The position numbers and the translations under genes were made by a program. A stretch of 32,134 bases of DNA from DASWOJ01 sp964242325 (GTDB taxonomy: Bacteria; Pseudomonadota; Alphaproteobacteria; Acetobacterales; Acetobacteraceae): NCBI GenBank assembly GCA_964242325.1, contig CAXTCI010000041.1, forward strand, positions 1 through 32,134, given 5' to 3'. Of the stretch, positions 23,398 through 31,307 are shown piece after piece. The notes under the pieces are model-generated. The model was not told the origin of the DNA, made no database searches, and worked only from the letters and a program-made list of their open reading frames with translations. Each line of letters opens with the position of its first letter. The first letter of the stretch is position 1.

Positions 23398-24095
23398 GTA
23401 GCGACCCCGATTTGGCGGCACATGGATAGCAGCGGGCATTTTGGGCACTTGGGGGCGGGGCCGGTGCAGATGTATTTGCCGAAGGGCACTAGCCGCTCGT
23501 TGATCTCGATCCAGTATTGCCTGGGTAGCTTGGCTTGCAACGCCGCCAGCGTCCGGTCGGGCGTCGAAGTCGCGACGTAGCCCCAGCGGTTGGCGACGCG
23601 ATGGACGTGAATGTCTACTGGGATCGCCGGCTGTCCAAATCCAACTGCCAGGGTCAATGCTGCGATTTTTGGGCCGACGCCGCGGAACGCCGTCAGCCCC
23701 TCCATGGTGTCCGGCACCTGGCCACCGTGATGGTCGAGGATGGCACGGGACAGCGTCAGGATGTCGCGCGCCTTTGGTTCCGGGAAGGTTGCGCCCTGAA
23801 GCAGTTGCAGCAACTTGTCATAGGACAGCGCTACCACGGCCTCAGGCGTGCGCGCCGTTGCGAACAGGCGCAGGGAGACGCGCATAGTCGCCTCCTCCAT
23901 CGTCCGGGCGGAAATCAGACTGCTTACGAGCTGCTCGAATGGAGAGCCGTAGCCACGGTCCCGCAGGTCGAACATCGCTGCTTTCGGCAGAGTGACACAG
24001 GCCGCACGCAACCTGACGAAGACCTCGTCTATGTCGAACGGCTGCTTTCCCGCCCGTGGCGCCTGCGTTGCCGCAGGCGCCTGGTCGTCAGGCAA
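23361..24095 (-). CDS. Endonuclease III-like DNA glycosylase (HhH-GPD, 4Fe-4S)
   Basis: A 244-aa base-excision repair protein. The helix-hairpin-helix LTAFRGVGPKIAALTLAVGF supplies the catalytic lysine K143, and IPVDIHVHRV the catalytic Asp D161. An iron-sulfur cluster loop has C210, C217, C220 and C226 with the exact C-X6-C-X2-C-X5-C spacing. Where E. coli Nth has a lesion-probing Gln in LLSAQ, this protein reads LISARTMEEAT, so it belongs to a divergent Nth-like branch with possibly different lesion preference. It seems to start with TTG at 24095, overlapping the upstream gene's stop by eight bases. The final residues (ATPSPSPSGRGPG) are encoded by a repeat arm. Confidence 0.88.
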   Translation of the reverse strand: MPDDQAPAATQAPRAGKQPFDIDEVFVRLRAACVTLPKAAMFDLRDRGYGSPFEQLVSSLISARTMEEATMRVSLRLFATARTPEAVVALSYDKLLQLLQGATFPEPKARDILTLSRAILDHHGGQVPDTMEGLTAFRGVGPKIAALTLAVGFGQPAIPVDIHVHRVANRWGYVATSTPDRTLAALQAKLPRQYWIEINERLVPFGKYICTGPAPKCPKCPLLSMCRQIGVATPSPSPSGRGPG

Positions 24096-24585
24096 AGCTC
24101 AGTTTCTCGTTTCCGCCGGGATGCGGCGGCTCGCCGGTCACTACGGCCTTCACATAGCCGTAAGCATGGACCATCGTGCTGTTAGGGGCGTCCCAGTACT
24201 CGGCGGCTGTCACGTCCACGCGCAGCATGGCGATGTCCGGGTCATCGGTTCCCTTTGGGAACCAGGTCCGCATGGCTTCCTGCCAGTGCTCGGTGATTGC
24301 GGCCTTGTCGCGCACCAGGCGCGCCTTGCCGGACAGGCTGACGTAGTCCTGCTTGGACGGGTCGGCGTAGGTGATGCCAACGCGCTGGTCACCTTGCACC
24401 TCATCCACTTTGTGGCTGCTGGCACGGGTGTAGAACCACAGGCTGCCGTCGAACTCCTTCTGAGCCGCGACCATCGGCCGGGCGCGGAGATTATCCCCGT
24501 CTTCGGTCGTCATCATGGCAAAGCCAATGTCCTTCATCATGGACCACATCTTCTTGGTGGCCTCGGAGTGGGTCTTGTCGCTCAT
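24088..24585 (-). CDS. Pyridoxamine 5'-phosphate oxidase-fold (general stress protein 26-like) protein
   Basis: A 165-aa split-barrel flavin-binding-fold protein. Typical features are KKMWSMMKDIGFAMMTTEDG, LRARPMVAAQKEFDGSLWFY, SSHKVDEVQGDQRVGITYAD, YVSLSGKARLVRDKA and the C-terminal AMLRVDVTAAEYWDAPNS. Family members bind FMN, FAD or similar and are often stress-induced; catalysis is usually unknown. ATG 24585 is chosen as the family start; the open frame upstream is noncoding. It overlaps the endonuclease-like gene, so the two are translationally coupled. The 180 bp upstream to the glycosidase stop holds no clear gene. Confidence 0.92.
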   Translation of the reverse strand: MSDKTHSEATKKMWSMMKDIGFAMMTTEDGDNLRARPMVAAQKEFDGSLWFYTRASSHKVDEVQGDQRVGITYADPSKQDYVSLSGKARLVRDKAAITEHWQEAMRTWFPKGTDDPDIAMLRVDVTAAEYWDAPNSTMVHAYGYVKAVVTGEPPHPGGNEKLSFA

Positions 24586-24765
24586 GCGATTCCCTATGTG
24601 CTGTGTGCAGCGGCCATAACCCGGGAGGGCCGGTCCGGGTTGCACGAAGCTGGAGCGGAGCGCGCACAAGGCTGGACGCAGGCCGCTTCCCGCCTCTCGT
24701 TTACAGGCAAATGGTTGCAGTTTTTGGTCCGGCACCGCCGCGGCCGGCCCCGACCGCGGTCTGCC

Positions 24766-26859
24766 TCAGGGCAACGGCAAGGTCGCGGTCCCGCCGGATA
24801 GGGGGTCAACCGCCCGCACCGATGCGGCGCCGGGCAACGCAGCGGTCGCGGCCCCTTCCGGGCCGACCCGAAGCACCGCGGATCGCAGGACGGCACCGCC
24901 AGCATCCAGCCACTCCAGCCGCATCGCGTGCACTGCCGCGGGGGATGGGCCGTCCAGGGTGGCGCGGACGTTGGCGCCGTCGCGGGTTAGCACCGGACCG
25001 GGCAGCGGCGCCTGGGACAGCACGAACACGACTGGCTCGATTCCATTCAGCGTCACGTCCAGGGTGTTTGCGCGCACCACGTTCCCGCCGCGCCGCATGT
25101 TGCGCACCAGGGCCGGCGCTGGCAGCCGCACCGTGACGCGGGGTGGCGCTCCCCAGGGCCGGGCGGCTTGCAACGCCAGGATCGTAACCTCGCCATTGTC
25201 CCAGACCTGAACATCCACTCCGCCCGCCGGGGCGCCATCGGGGCCGAGCACCGCGAATGGCGGCGTCACGCCAGCTCTCTGCAGGATTTGCAGCAGCCCG
25301 GCCGGACCGGTGTCCTCCCCGTCCGGGCGCACCACCTGCGGCATGCTGGCCACCCCGGCCAGTGGCAGCTCGGCCCGGCGCCTGCCGTGGCCGTCGAACA
25401 CGCCGGGCTCGGTGTCCGCCAGCACCGTGCCGCCGCGGGCGGCGAAGGCGCGGATTTCCGCAAGCTCGGCCTCCCCTAGCGCGATGGCATGGGGCAGCAT
25501 CAGCACGCGCAGCTCGGCGTCGCGCAACGCCCCGCCTGCCAGCGTTTCCGCCGTCAGCCAGCGCGGCTGCAGGCCTAGCCCGGTCAGGTTCGCCGCCGCC
25601 TGCCGCCGGGCTGCGCGCCAGGGATTGTCGTCGTTCTCCCGCTCCGAGTCCCGGTTGGACCAGGCAGAGCCTTTCGGCTGCTGGTCCAGCAGCCAGCCCA
25701 GGCGGAAGCTCTCCTGGGAATATAGCACTGCGACCGGGGACGGCCGCGGCGTTGCCGTTAGCAGCGCCGGCGCCACCCCGCGCAGCGCGCTGGTCAGCCC
25801 TTGCAGGAAACGTCCACGCGGCCCGGGGGCGCCGTCCGGCGTCACGACATCCCCGTCCCCGTCCCAGACCACCATGCCGCGGCTGCCGCGCAGCAGCTCG
25901 CGCCAGGCCCGGTAAACCTCGCGCGGCCCGGTGGAGAACGCCGTGCCGAGCGGAAGCAGTGCCGGGTTGAAGGCGTGCGCCAGTTCCAGGGCGTTGCCGG
26001 TGTCGTAGATTTCCATCACGTCCACGGCAGGGGCCAGGCGCCCGTAGTCGTAGCCGCCCCAGCCCGGCACCTGCGCGCCTTCCAGCGCCGCCAGCCCGGC
26101 AGGATCGGCCCGGTGGACTGCATCCGTGCCGGCGCGCACCGCATCGGCGAAGGCCACATCCATGAACGCCTTGAAGTCCGACCATGCCGAAAAATTGCCG
26201 TCGGTCCGGCGCATGACGGCGTCTGTCAGCTCTGGCTGCACGGTATCCCATTCCTTGTAGGCCGTCCCCCACTGCGCGTTCAGGGCGTCGAGCGTGCCGT
26301 AACCGCGGCGTAGCCACGCCCGGAAGGCGGCGAGGGAGGACGGGGCGAGATCATAGTCCCAGGGTGCGGCCAAGTCGGCGATCCCGGACTCGTCCCCGAG
26401 GTTATAGAACAGCGGATGGTCGGCGGCGCTTTCCCGCACCAGGGTTTCCAGCCGCGCCTGCACGGTGGCGACCGACTGTGGGTCGGACAGGCCGGGCTCC
26501 CGCACGAATACGCTGGTATCCGCCGGGTCCGCATGCCGGCGGGCACGGTCGCGGTCGAAACGCCAGGTGACGGGCTGGCCCGCGGTGTAACGGTGATAGG
26601 AGGCGTAGAGGTCGGTGGCGATGTTCTCCAGGTAATAGGGCAGGCCGGAGGCGCGGACCTCTGCCAGTTCCTTGGGATCAATCCGGCCGCTGTTGCCGAT
26701 GATCTTGATGCCGGTGAAGCCCAGGCGCTGCAGGCCCGGCAGCGCCGTGGCGGGCTGGCCCTGCCACATGATGAGCTGGTAGTCGTCCCAGCGCGGGTCC
26801 GCCGCCCCCGCCGGGGATGCCGCCAAGGCGGCGGCCAGCAGCAGAAGCGCCGCCTTCAT
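24766..26859 (-). CDS. Secreted GH42-like (beta-galactosidase-type) glycoside hydrolase
   Basis: A 697-aa exported protein. A signal peptide covers residues 1-20 (MKAALLLLAAALAASPAGAA). A TIM-barrel follows with GH42 features: an acid/base candidate E157 in FYNLGDESG, the FRAWLRRGYGTLDALNAQWG and YKEWDTVQP segment, and a nucleophile candidate E260 in ALEGAQVPGWGG. A Rossmann-like trimerisation domain (about 370-560; VAVLYSQESFRLGWLLDQ, EIRAFAARGGTVLADTEPG) and a beta-sandwich tail complete it. GDES in place of the usual NEYG-type motif makes the substrate uncertain. It overlaps the beta-helix gene stop (ATGA) and is the last gene of the OpgH operon. Confidence 0.85.
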   Translation of the reverse strand: MKAALLLLAAALAASPAGAADPRWDDYQLIMWQGQPATALPGLQRLGFTGIKIIGNSGRIDPKELAEVRASGLPYYLENIATDLYASYHRYTAGQPVTWRFDRDRARRHADPADTSVFVREPGLSDPQSVATVQARLETLVRESAADHPLFYNLGDESGIADLAAPWDYDLAPSSLAAFRAWLRRGYGTLDALNAQWGTAYKEWDTVQPELTDAVMRRTDGNFSAWSDFKAFMDVAFADAVRAGTDAVHRADPAGLAALEGAQVPGWGGYDYGRLAPAVDVMEIYDTGNALELAHAFNPALLPLGTAFSTGPREVYRAWRELLRGSRGMVVWDGDGDVVTPDGAPGPRGRFLQGLTSALRGVAPALLTATPRPSPVAVLYSQESFRLGWLLDQQPKGSAWSNRDSERENDDNPWRAARRQAAANLTGLGLQPRWLTAETLAGGALRDAELRVLMLPHAIALGEAELAEIRAFAARGGTVLADTEPGVFDGHGRRRAELPLAGVASMPQVVRPDGEDTGPAGLLQILQRAGVTPPFAVLGPDGAPAGGVDVQVWDNGEVTILALQAARPWGAPPRVTVRLPAPALVRNMRRGGNVVRANTLDVTLNGIEPVVFVLSQAPLPGPVLTRDGANVRATLDGPSPAAVHAMRLEWLDAGGAVLRSAVLRVGPEGAATAALPGAASVRAVDPLSGGTATLPLP

Positions 26860-27791
26860 TGGCCCAGCATCAGGCGCTTGGCCTGGCCGGCTAGGCCGCG
26901 CAGGCCGTCCTTTATCCCATGCGCCGCGCCGGACGCCTTGTGGCGCCAGGAGCCGGACGTGGAAACCTCGGTGTCCCTAGGGCCGACCTGGTTGCCGTCC
27001 AGCACAGGACTGCCGCCGGACCAGTCCAGCAGCAGGGCCATAGAGCGTGCCGCCAGCAGGCGGTTGCCGCGCAGGGTCGGGCCAGCAGGGCCGTTGGCGA
27101 GCACGGCGCCCGGCTGACCCGTGGCCCCGGCGCCAATCTCGAACCTGTTGCCGACCAGCGTCAGCCGCCCCTCGGCCGATACCGCCGGCAAGGCGCCGAT
27201 GCCGGAGAGGCCGTTGTTGACCAGCGTCGTGTCCGCCGCGCCGGACAAGACTGCGCTGCCCTTCAAATCCGCGAACACCGACCCTCGCACCAGAAGCTGG
27301 TCCGATGGGCCGACGAGGAGCGTGGCCAGGGGGTGTTCTCCGCCGACGCCTCCACCCTCGAACCGGCACTCCGTCGCCAGGATCGCGCCGCCTGCCGAGC
27401 CGGACAGCAGGCCGACCTGGTCGTCGCGGAAGGTGACGCGGTCCAAGATCAGCCCCGGCGCTTCCAGCCGCACACCGGCGCCGTTGCCGTCCGGCGCGCG
27501 GGCGCGGGCCAGGGTTAGGTTGCGTAGGGTCGTGTGCTCCCCGCCGATCACCAGGATCGCCTTGCCCTGGCACGTCAGGTCCGTCATCACCGCGCCGGGC
27601 CCGTGTCCGGCAACCGTGAGGCCCGGCGTGGTCCAACTGGCGCAATCGTAATACTCGCCCGGCTCGATCAGCACCTGGTCGCCGGGCTGGGCAGCCCGTA
27701 TGGCGGCCGATGGCCGGTCATAAGGCTGCCCGGGACCGACCAGCAGGTCCTTGGCGGCAGCGGGGGAGGCCAGGAGCAGGGCCATGAGCAC
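26856..27791 (-). CDS. Exported right-handed beta-helix protein (second paralog, divergent)
   Basis: About 311 aa with pectate-lyase-like parallel beta-helix repeats. It is paralogous to the next upstream gene: APDGNGAGVRLEAPGLILD here against VPDGNGAGIRGEGANLLVD there, and VLIEPGEYYDCASW against VQLQPGEYFDCATV. The N-terminus (MALLLASPAAA) is a short hydrophobic segment lacking a basic n-region. I chose GTG 27791, seven bases after GGGAG in repeat F; ATG 27785 is possible, and the frame stays open upstream through the whole repeat. A basic tail (HKASGAAHGIKDGLRGLAGQ) is unique to this copy. Probable role: a secreted glycan-binding or glycan-modifying protein. The stop overlaps the GH42-like start. 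Confidence 0.82.
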   Translation of the reverse strand: MLMALLLASPAAAKDLLVGPGQPYDRPSAAIRAAQPGDQVLIEPGEYYDCASWTTPGLTVAGHGPGAVMTDLTCQGKAILVIGGEHTTLRNLTLARARAPDGNGAGVRLEAPGLILDRVTFRDDQVGLLSGSAGGAILATECRFEGGGVGGEHPLATLLVGPSDQLLVRGSVFADLKGSAVLSGAADTTLVNNGLSGIGALPAVSAEGRLTLVGNRFEIGAGATGQPGAVLANGPAGPTLRGNRLLAARSMALLLDWSGGSPVLDGNQVGPRDTEVSTSGSWRHKASGAAHGIKDGLRGLAGQAKRLMLGQ

Positions 27792-27797
27792 GATGCT

Positions 27798-27948
27798 GCT
27801 CCCTTTCCCTCCGGGAGAGGGTTGGGGTGAGGGGGTCTTGCCTGCCGGACGAAGGTTAACCGTTCCGGAAGCACGCACCCTGCACTCGGAAAAAGGAGCG
27901 CTGGCCCGCCCCCTCACCCCGACCCTCTCCCGGAGGGAGAGGGGGAAG
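27798..27948. repeat. Inverted-repeat element, copy F, inside the OpgH operon
   Basis: The left arm, CTCCGGGAGAGGGTTGGGG plus GAGGGGG (about 27798-27835), and the right arm, CCCCCTCACCCCGACCCTC plus CCCGGAGGGAGAGGGGG (about 27909-27948), enclose a core of about 75 bp. It lies between two co-directional paralogous beta-helix genes. Read on the minus strand, the arm next to the downstream gene supplies the GGGAG ribosome-binding sequence and may have replaced the start of its signal peptide. Confidence 0.9.
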
Positions 27949-27980
27949 ACGCAGGGCAGTCCTTTTGTCACTGGCAGCCC

Positions 27981-28910
27981 TTAACGCGTGACCTTCCCAT
28001 CGCCTTGCAGCGGCTGCGCCTGGCCGCTGATGCGGTTGCCGGTCAGCATGGCGTCCGTCGCCGTCAGGTTCCACACGAACGACGTCGAGTAGTCGCCGGC
28101 ATTGCGGAAGGTGTTGTTGGTGATGGTGATCTCACGCGTCGGCTGGGTTACGCCCTCCGTCCCGATCACGATGGCGCCGGTGTGGTTGCCGGCCTGCGGC
28201 CCCTTGGTCAGCGTGCTGTCCCGCACGATCAGCGATCCGCCGTTGGGCGCCTCGATCATGTAGCTGGCGGTGCCGTCCTCCCCGTCATCAAGGGTGCAGC
28301 CGATCACTTCGGTCCGTTCCGCGCGGGACTTGATGTGATGGCCTTCGCGGGTGTCGAAGAACTTGCTGTTCTCCACCCGCAGCAGCTTGGCGTGGCCGAT
28401 GTAGATACCGTGGGCGCAGGCTCTCTGGCAGGTGCCATTGCGCTCGAAGTAGCTGTTGCGGACGATGATCGTCGCACCCTCGGTCCCTGATAGGATGCCG
28501 TTCTGGTTGTTGATGAAGCGCACGCCATCCACCAGCAGATTGGCGCCCTCGCCTCGTATGCCGGCGCCGTTGCCGTCCGGCACGCGGGCACGGGTCAGCG
28601 TCAGGTTGCGCACGGTGATGTCCGCGCCGGTCGTGATCAGCAACGCCTTGCCGCCGCAGGTCTTGTCGGTGATCAGCACCTTGGACGCATCGCCCACGCC
28701 CTCGATGGTCAGCTTGGCCTGGGGCACGGTGGCACAGTCGAAGTACTCACCGGGCTGAAGCTGGACGGTGTCCCCGGTGCGGGCCACCTTTATGGCGTCG
28801 GACGGCAGCTTGAACTCCTGGCCTTCCCCGACCTCCAAGGTGCGGGCCTGGACAAGCACGGGGCCGAACAGCAGGGCTGCCAAGATGGGGGCGAAGGCAA
28901 AACGGATCAT
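27981..28910 (-). CDS. Exported right-handed parallel beta-helix protein (first paralog)
   Basis: A 309-aa exported protein. A signal peptide covers about residues 1-22 (MIRFAFAPILAALLFGPVLV then QA). The mature part begins with the FKLPSDAIKVARTGDTVQLQ cap and GEYFDCATVP, then coil repeats (ITVRNLTLTRARVPDGNGAG, GATIIVRNSYFERNGTCQRA, HGIYIGHAKLLRVENSKFFD, EGHHIKSRAERTEVIGCTLD). The fold is that of pectate lyases, alginate epimerases and related polysaccharide enzymes; no catalytic set is certain. AAGGAG lies eight bases before the ATG. It lies 21 bp after the DUF4864 gene. The likely role is binding, modifying or cleaving the glycan made by the OpgH-like enzyme. Confidence 0.9.
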   Translation of the reverse strand: MIRFAFAPILAALLFGPVLVQARTLEVGEGQEFKLPSDAIKVARTGDTVQLQPGEYFDCATVPQAKLTIEGVGDASKVLITDKTCGGKALLITTGADITVRNLTLTRARVPDGNGAGIRGEGANLLVDGVRFINNQNGILSGTEGATIIVRNSYFERNGTCQRACAHGIYIGHAKLLRVENSKFFDTREGHHIKSRAERTEVIGCTLDDGEDGTASYMIEAPNGGSLIVRDSTLTKGPQAGNHTGAIVIGTEGVTQPTREITITNNTFRNAGDYSTSFVWNLTATDAMLTGNRISGQAQPLQGDGKVTR

Positions 28911-28931
28911 GGCAGTTGCTCCTTGGAGACG

Positions 28932-29357
28932 TCAGGTCCCGACGCGCTGGCTTCGCACCAGGGTGCAGCCAGCGATGCGCCAGGCGTCGCCGACGCGCTC
29001 CATCTCGTATAGCGCAAGCTGGGGCTGCCCGTCCTGCCCAGTCAGCTCCACGCGCTGCACGATGCGGCTGTTCTCTTGGGACAGCTCGCCATATTCGACG
29101 CTACGCGGGCGGTAAACCGGCGGGTAGGTTCGCCGCACCATGTCGAGGAACCGCTCGGGCGTGCCGAACATCCCCTGGATGCCCGGCGACGCGAAGGCGA
29201 AGGCGCCGGGTGCATCGTCGCGCCCGAACGCCTCGATCTGCCGGCCGATCACGCTGCGGATCGCTGCCCCGTCCGATGCGGATGGCTCCTCTGCCCGCAC
29301 ACCTCCGGCGGCGGAGGTCAGCATGGTGACAAGCAGTAGGCGACGCGGCATCGGCAT
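28932..29357 (-). CDS. Exported DUF4864 domain protein
   Basis: A 141-aa protein with a signal peptide (PRRLLLVTMLTSAAGGVRA, about residues 4-22) and a DUF4864 domain, a small NTF2-like fold. Typical stretches are IRSVIGRQIEAFGRDDAPGA, FAFASPGIQGMFGTPERFL and MVRRTYPPVYRPRSVEYGEL. The function of the family is unknown. ATG 29357 lies two bases after the opgH-like stop, so translation is probably coupled. This tight link places it in the glycan operon, possibly as a periplasmic accessory factor. Confidence 0.9.
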   Translation of the reverse strand: MPMPRRLLLVTMLTSAAGGVRAEEPSASDGAAIRSVIGRQIEAFGRDDAPGAFAFASPGIQGMFGTPERFLDMVRRTYPPVYRPRSVEYGELSQENSRIVQRVELTGQDGQPQLALYEMERVGDAWRIAGCTLVRSQRVGT

Positions 29358-29359
29358 TG

Positions 29360-31240
29360 CTAGTCCCCATCCGCCGTGGTCGGCGCGAGTTGCAGTGGCC
29401 CCAGCACCGGGCGCGTCCGGGCGACGGCTGGCTGCGAGCCGGCCATTGCCCGGTTGTAGGCGCGCAGCACCGCGGCGGGCTGCGCCTCTTCCGGCGTCAG
29501 GAACAGGCCCCAGCGCCGGGCTAGGCGACCCAGCGTGGTACGGCTGGACAGGATGCTGGCAGGCACCGCGGCCAGCAGGCCGAACACCAGCGGCGCGCAC
29601 CAGGCCAGCAGCGCCAGGCCGTCCGCCGAGCGGGCCATTGCCGCCAGTGCGGCGAGCCAGCCCAGCCCCGCCAGCGTCACGCCGCGGAAGCGCAGCCAGC
29701 CCTCCGCCCAGGACACGCCGCGGTCATCGCGCGGCTGCGCCGTCCAGCAGACGGTTTGGCCCAGCAGCAGGCTGGCGACATACCGGGTGTAGAACAGGAT
29801 CAGCACGGCGGAGACCACCAGTGCACCCACCTGCTCCAGCGCCGCACCGGCCAGCAGCCGCAGGCGGCCGCCGTAGCTCCGGGCCTCCTGTTCATCCGCC
29901 AGCACTTCGCCCAGGCACAGCAGCTTGCCGGCATACAGCAGGAACAGCACCAGGGCCGCCAGGCCGGCATGGGCCGGGCCGCTGCCAAGCAGCACGGCCT
30001 GGACGAAGCCGCCGCCGATGGCCGCATCCAGCGTCGCCAGCAGCAGGAACAGCACCGCCAGCGGAGCGGAGATATAATGCAGCACGCCGTAGGCCAGGTG
30101 GAACCGCCCGACCGGGCGCAGGCCGGGATGGCGCAACAGGCCGGTATGCTGCAGGTTGCCTTGGCACCAGCGCCGCTCCCGGCTGGCATAATCCACGAGG
30201 TTGGCCGGCAGCGCCTCGAAGCTTTCCATCACCTGCGGCAGCACCCAGACGTCCCAGCCGGCGCGGCGCATCAGCCCGGCCTCCACCACGTCGTGGCAGA
30301 GGATTTCGCCGCCGAACGGCTCCTGCCCCGGCAGCACAGGCAGCGCGCAGTGCTGGACGAAGGGAGCGATGCGTATGATGGCGTTGTGACCCCAGTAATT
30401 GCCGTCGCGGCCCTGCCAGAACGTTAGGCCCTCCACCAGGGTGGGGGTGTAAAGCCGTGCGCCGAACTGCTGCATCCGGGCAAACAGGGTTTCGCGCCCG
30501 ACGGCATAGGGCACGGTCTGGATGATGCCGGCGCGGGGGTTGGCGTCCATCAGGCCGATCAGGGCTCCGATCGCGCCGGCGCCCATGACGCTGTCGGCGT
30601 CCAGCACGATCATGTAGTCGTAGCGCTCGCCCCAGCGCCCGCAGAATTCCAGGAGGTTGCCGACCTTGCGGCCCTCGTTGGTGGCGCGGCGGCGGTAGTG
30701 CAGCGCCGGGCCGCCCCGCTTGCTGATCCGGGCCTGCACGGCTTCGAGCGCCGCCTGCTCCTGGGCCGCGACGGCGGGGTCGCGGGTGTCGGACAGCACG
30801 AACATGTCTATCCCGCGCAGGGCTGCGCCGGACACGGCGGCGTGCATTGCCTCGATGGCGGCGAACACCGCCCGTGGGTCCTCATGGTGGATCGGCATCA
30901 GCAGCGCCGTACGGGTCAGCCCGGTGGGCTGCGCCGACGCCTGCAAGGCACGGCCGGAACGGCGCACCAGAAAACCGAGCACCGCCGGCCAGCCGGTCAG
31001 CGCCATGTAGAGCAGGTTCACCACCAGCAGAGCCAGCAGCGGCCAGCGCAGCGGATCGGCCAAGCCCGCCGTCAATTGGACGGCCAGCAGGGTTCCCAAC
31101 ACCACCGATCCTAGCACCGGCGCCAGGAACGCCACCCGGCGCGGCCAGGACGGGCTGGCATGGTGCAGCCTGCCGTCGGACAGCAGCCCCGACATGGCGT
31201 CATCGAGGCGTATGGAGGCACGGAGGGATTGCATTTTCAT
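29360..31240 (-). CDS. OpgH/MdoH-like membrane glucosyltransferase (GT2)
   Basis: A 626-aa inner-membrane processive glycosyltransferase resembling OpgH, which makes the beta-1,2-glucan backbone of osmoregulated periplasmic glucans from UDP-glucose. Two N-terminal helices (about 36-90) precede the GT2 domain: TALLMPIHHEDP, VLSDTRD with D151, MIVLDADSVM with D214 and D216, GRDGNYWGHNAIIR, GEILCHDVVEAGLMRRAGW with the catalytic Asp, and RERRWCQGNLQH of the QxxRW type. Several C-terminal helices follow. It is shorter than enterobacterial OpgH (about 850 aa). No opgG, opgD or opgC lies in the window. It starts the tight unit with DUF4864, two beta-helix proteins and a GH42-like hydrolase. Confidence 0.93.
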   Translation of the reverse strand: MKMQSLRASIRLDDAMSGLLSDGRLHHASPSWPRRVAFLAPVLGSVVLGTLLAVQLTAGLADPLRWPLLALLVVNLLYMALTGWPAVLGFLVRRSGRALQASAQPTGLTRTALLMPIHHEDPRAVFAAIEAMHAAVSGAALRGIDMFVLSDTRDPAVAAQEQAALEAVQARISKRGGPALHYRRRATNEGRKVGNLLEFCGRWGERYDYMIVLDADSVMGAGAIGALIGLMDANPRAGIIQTVPYAVGRETLFARMQQFGARLYTPTLVEGLTFWQGRDGNYWGHNAIIRIAPFVQHCALPVLPGQEPFGGEILCHDVVEAGLMRRAGWDVWVLPQVMESFEALPANLVDYASRERRWCQGNLQHTGLLRHPGLRPVGRFHLAYGVLHYISAPLAVLFLLLATLDAAIGGGFVQAVLLGSGPAHAGLAALVLFLLYAGKLLCLGEVLADEQEARSYGGRLRLLAGAALEQVGALVVSAVLILFYTRYVASLLLGQTVCWTAQPRDDRGVSWAEGWLRFRGVTLAGLGWLAALAAMARSADGLALLAWCAPLVFGLLAAVPASILSSRTTLGRLARRWGLFLTPEEAQPAAVLRAYNRAMAGSQPAVARTRPVLGPLQLAPTTADGD

Positions 31241-31307
31241 TGCCGGTGCGGCCTGGACCCTGTTGGGAGAAGAAGCGGCACAGGTTTGATCCCTCTAATA
31301 TGGCTGC

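Noticed and set aside
24730..24762. Terminator after the GH42-like gene
   Set aside because: A CCGCGG inverted repeat exists, but the sequence is generally GC-rich, the stem is imperfect and no T-run follows on the minus strand.
925..27948. CRISPR array formed by the repeated CCCTCTCC/GGAGAGGG words
   Set aside because: Copies are kilobases apart, in inverted pairs with related cores, with no regular spacers and no cas genes.
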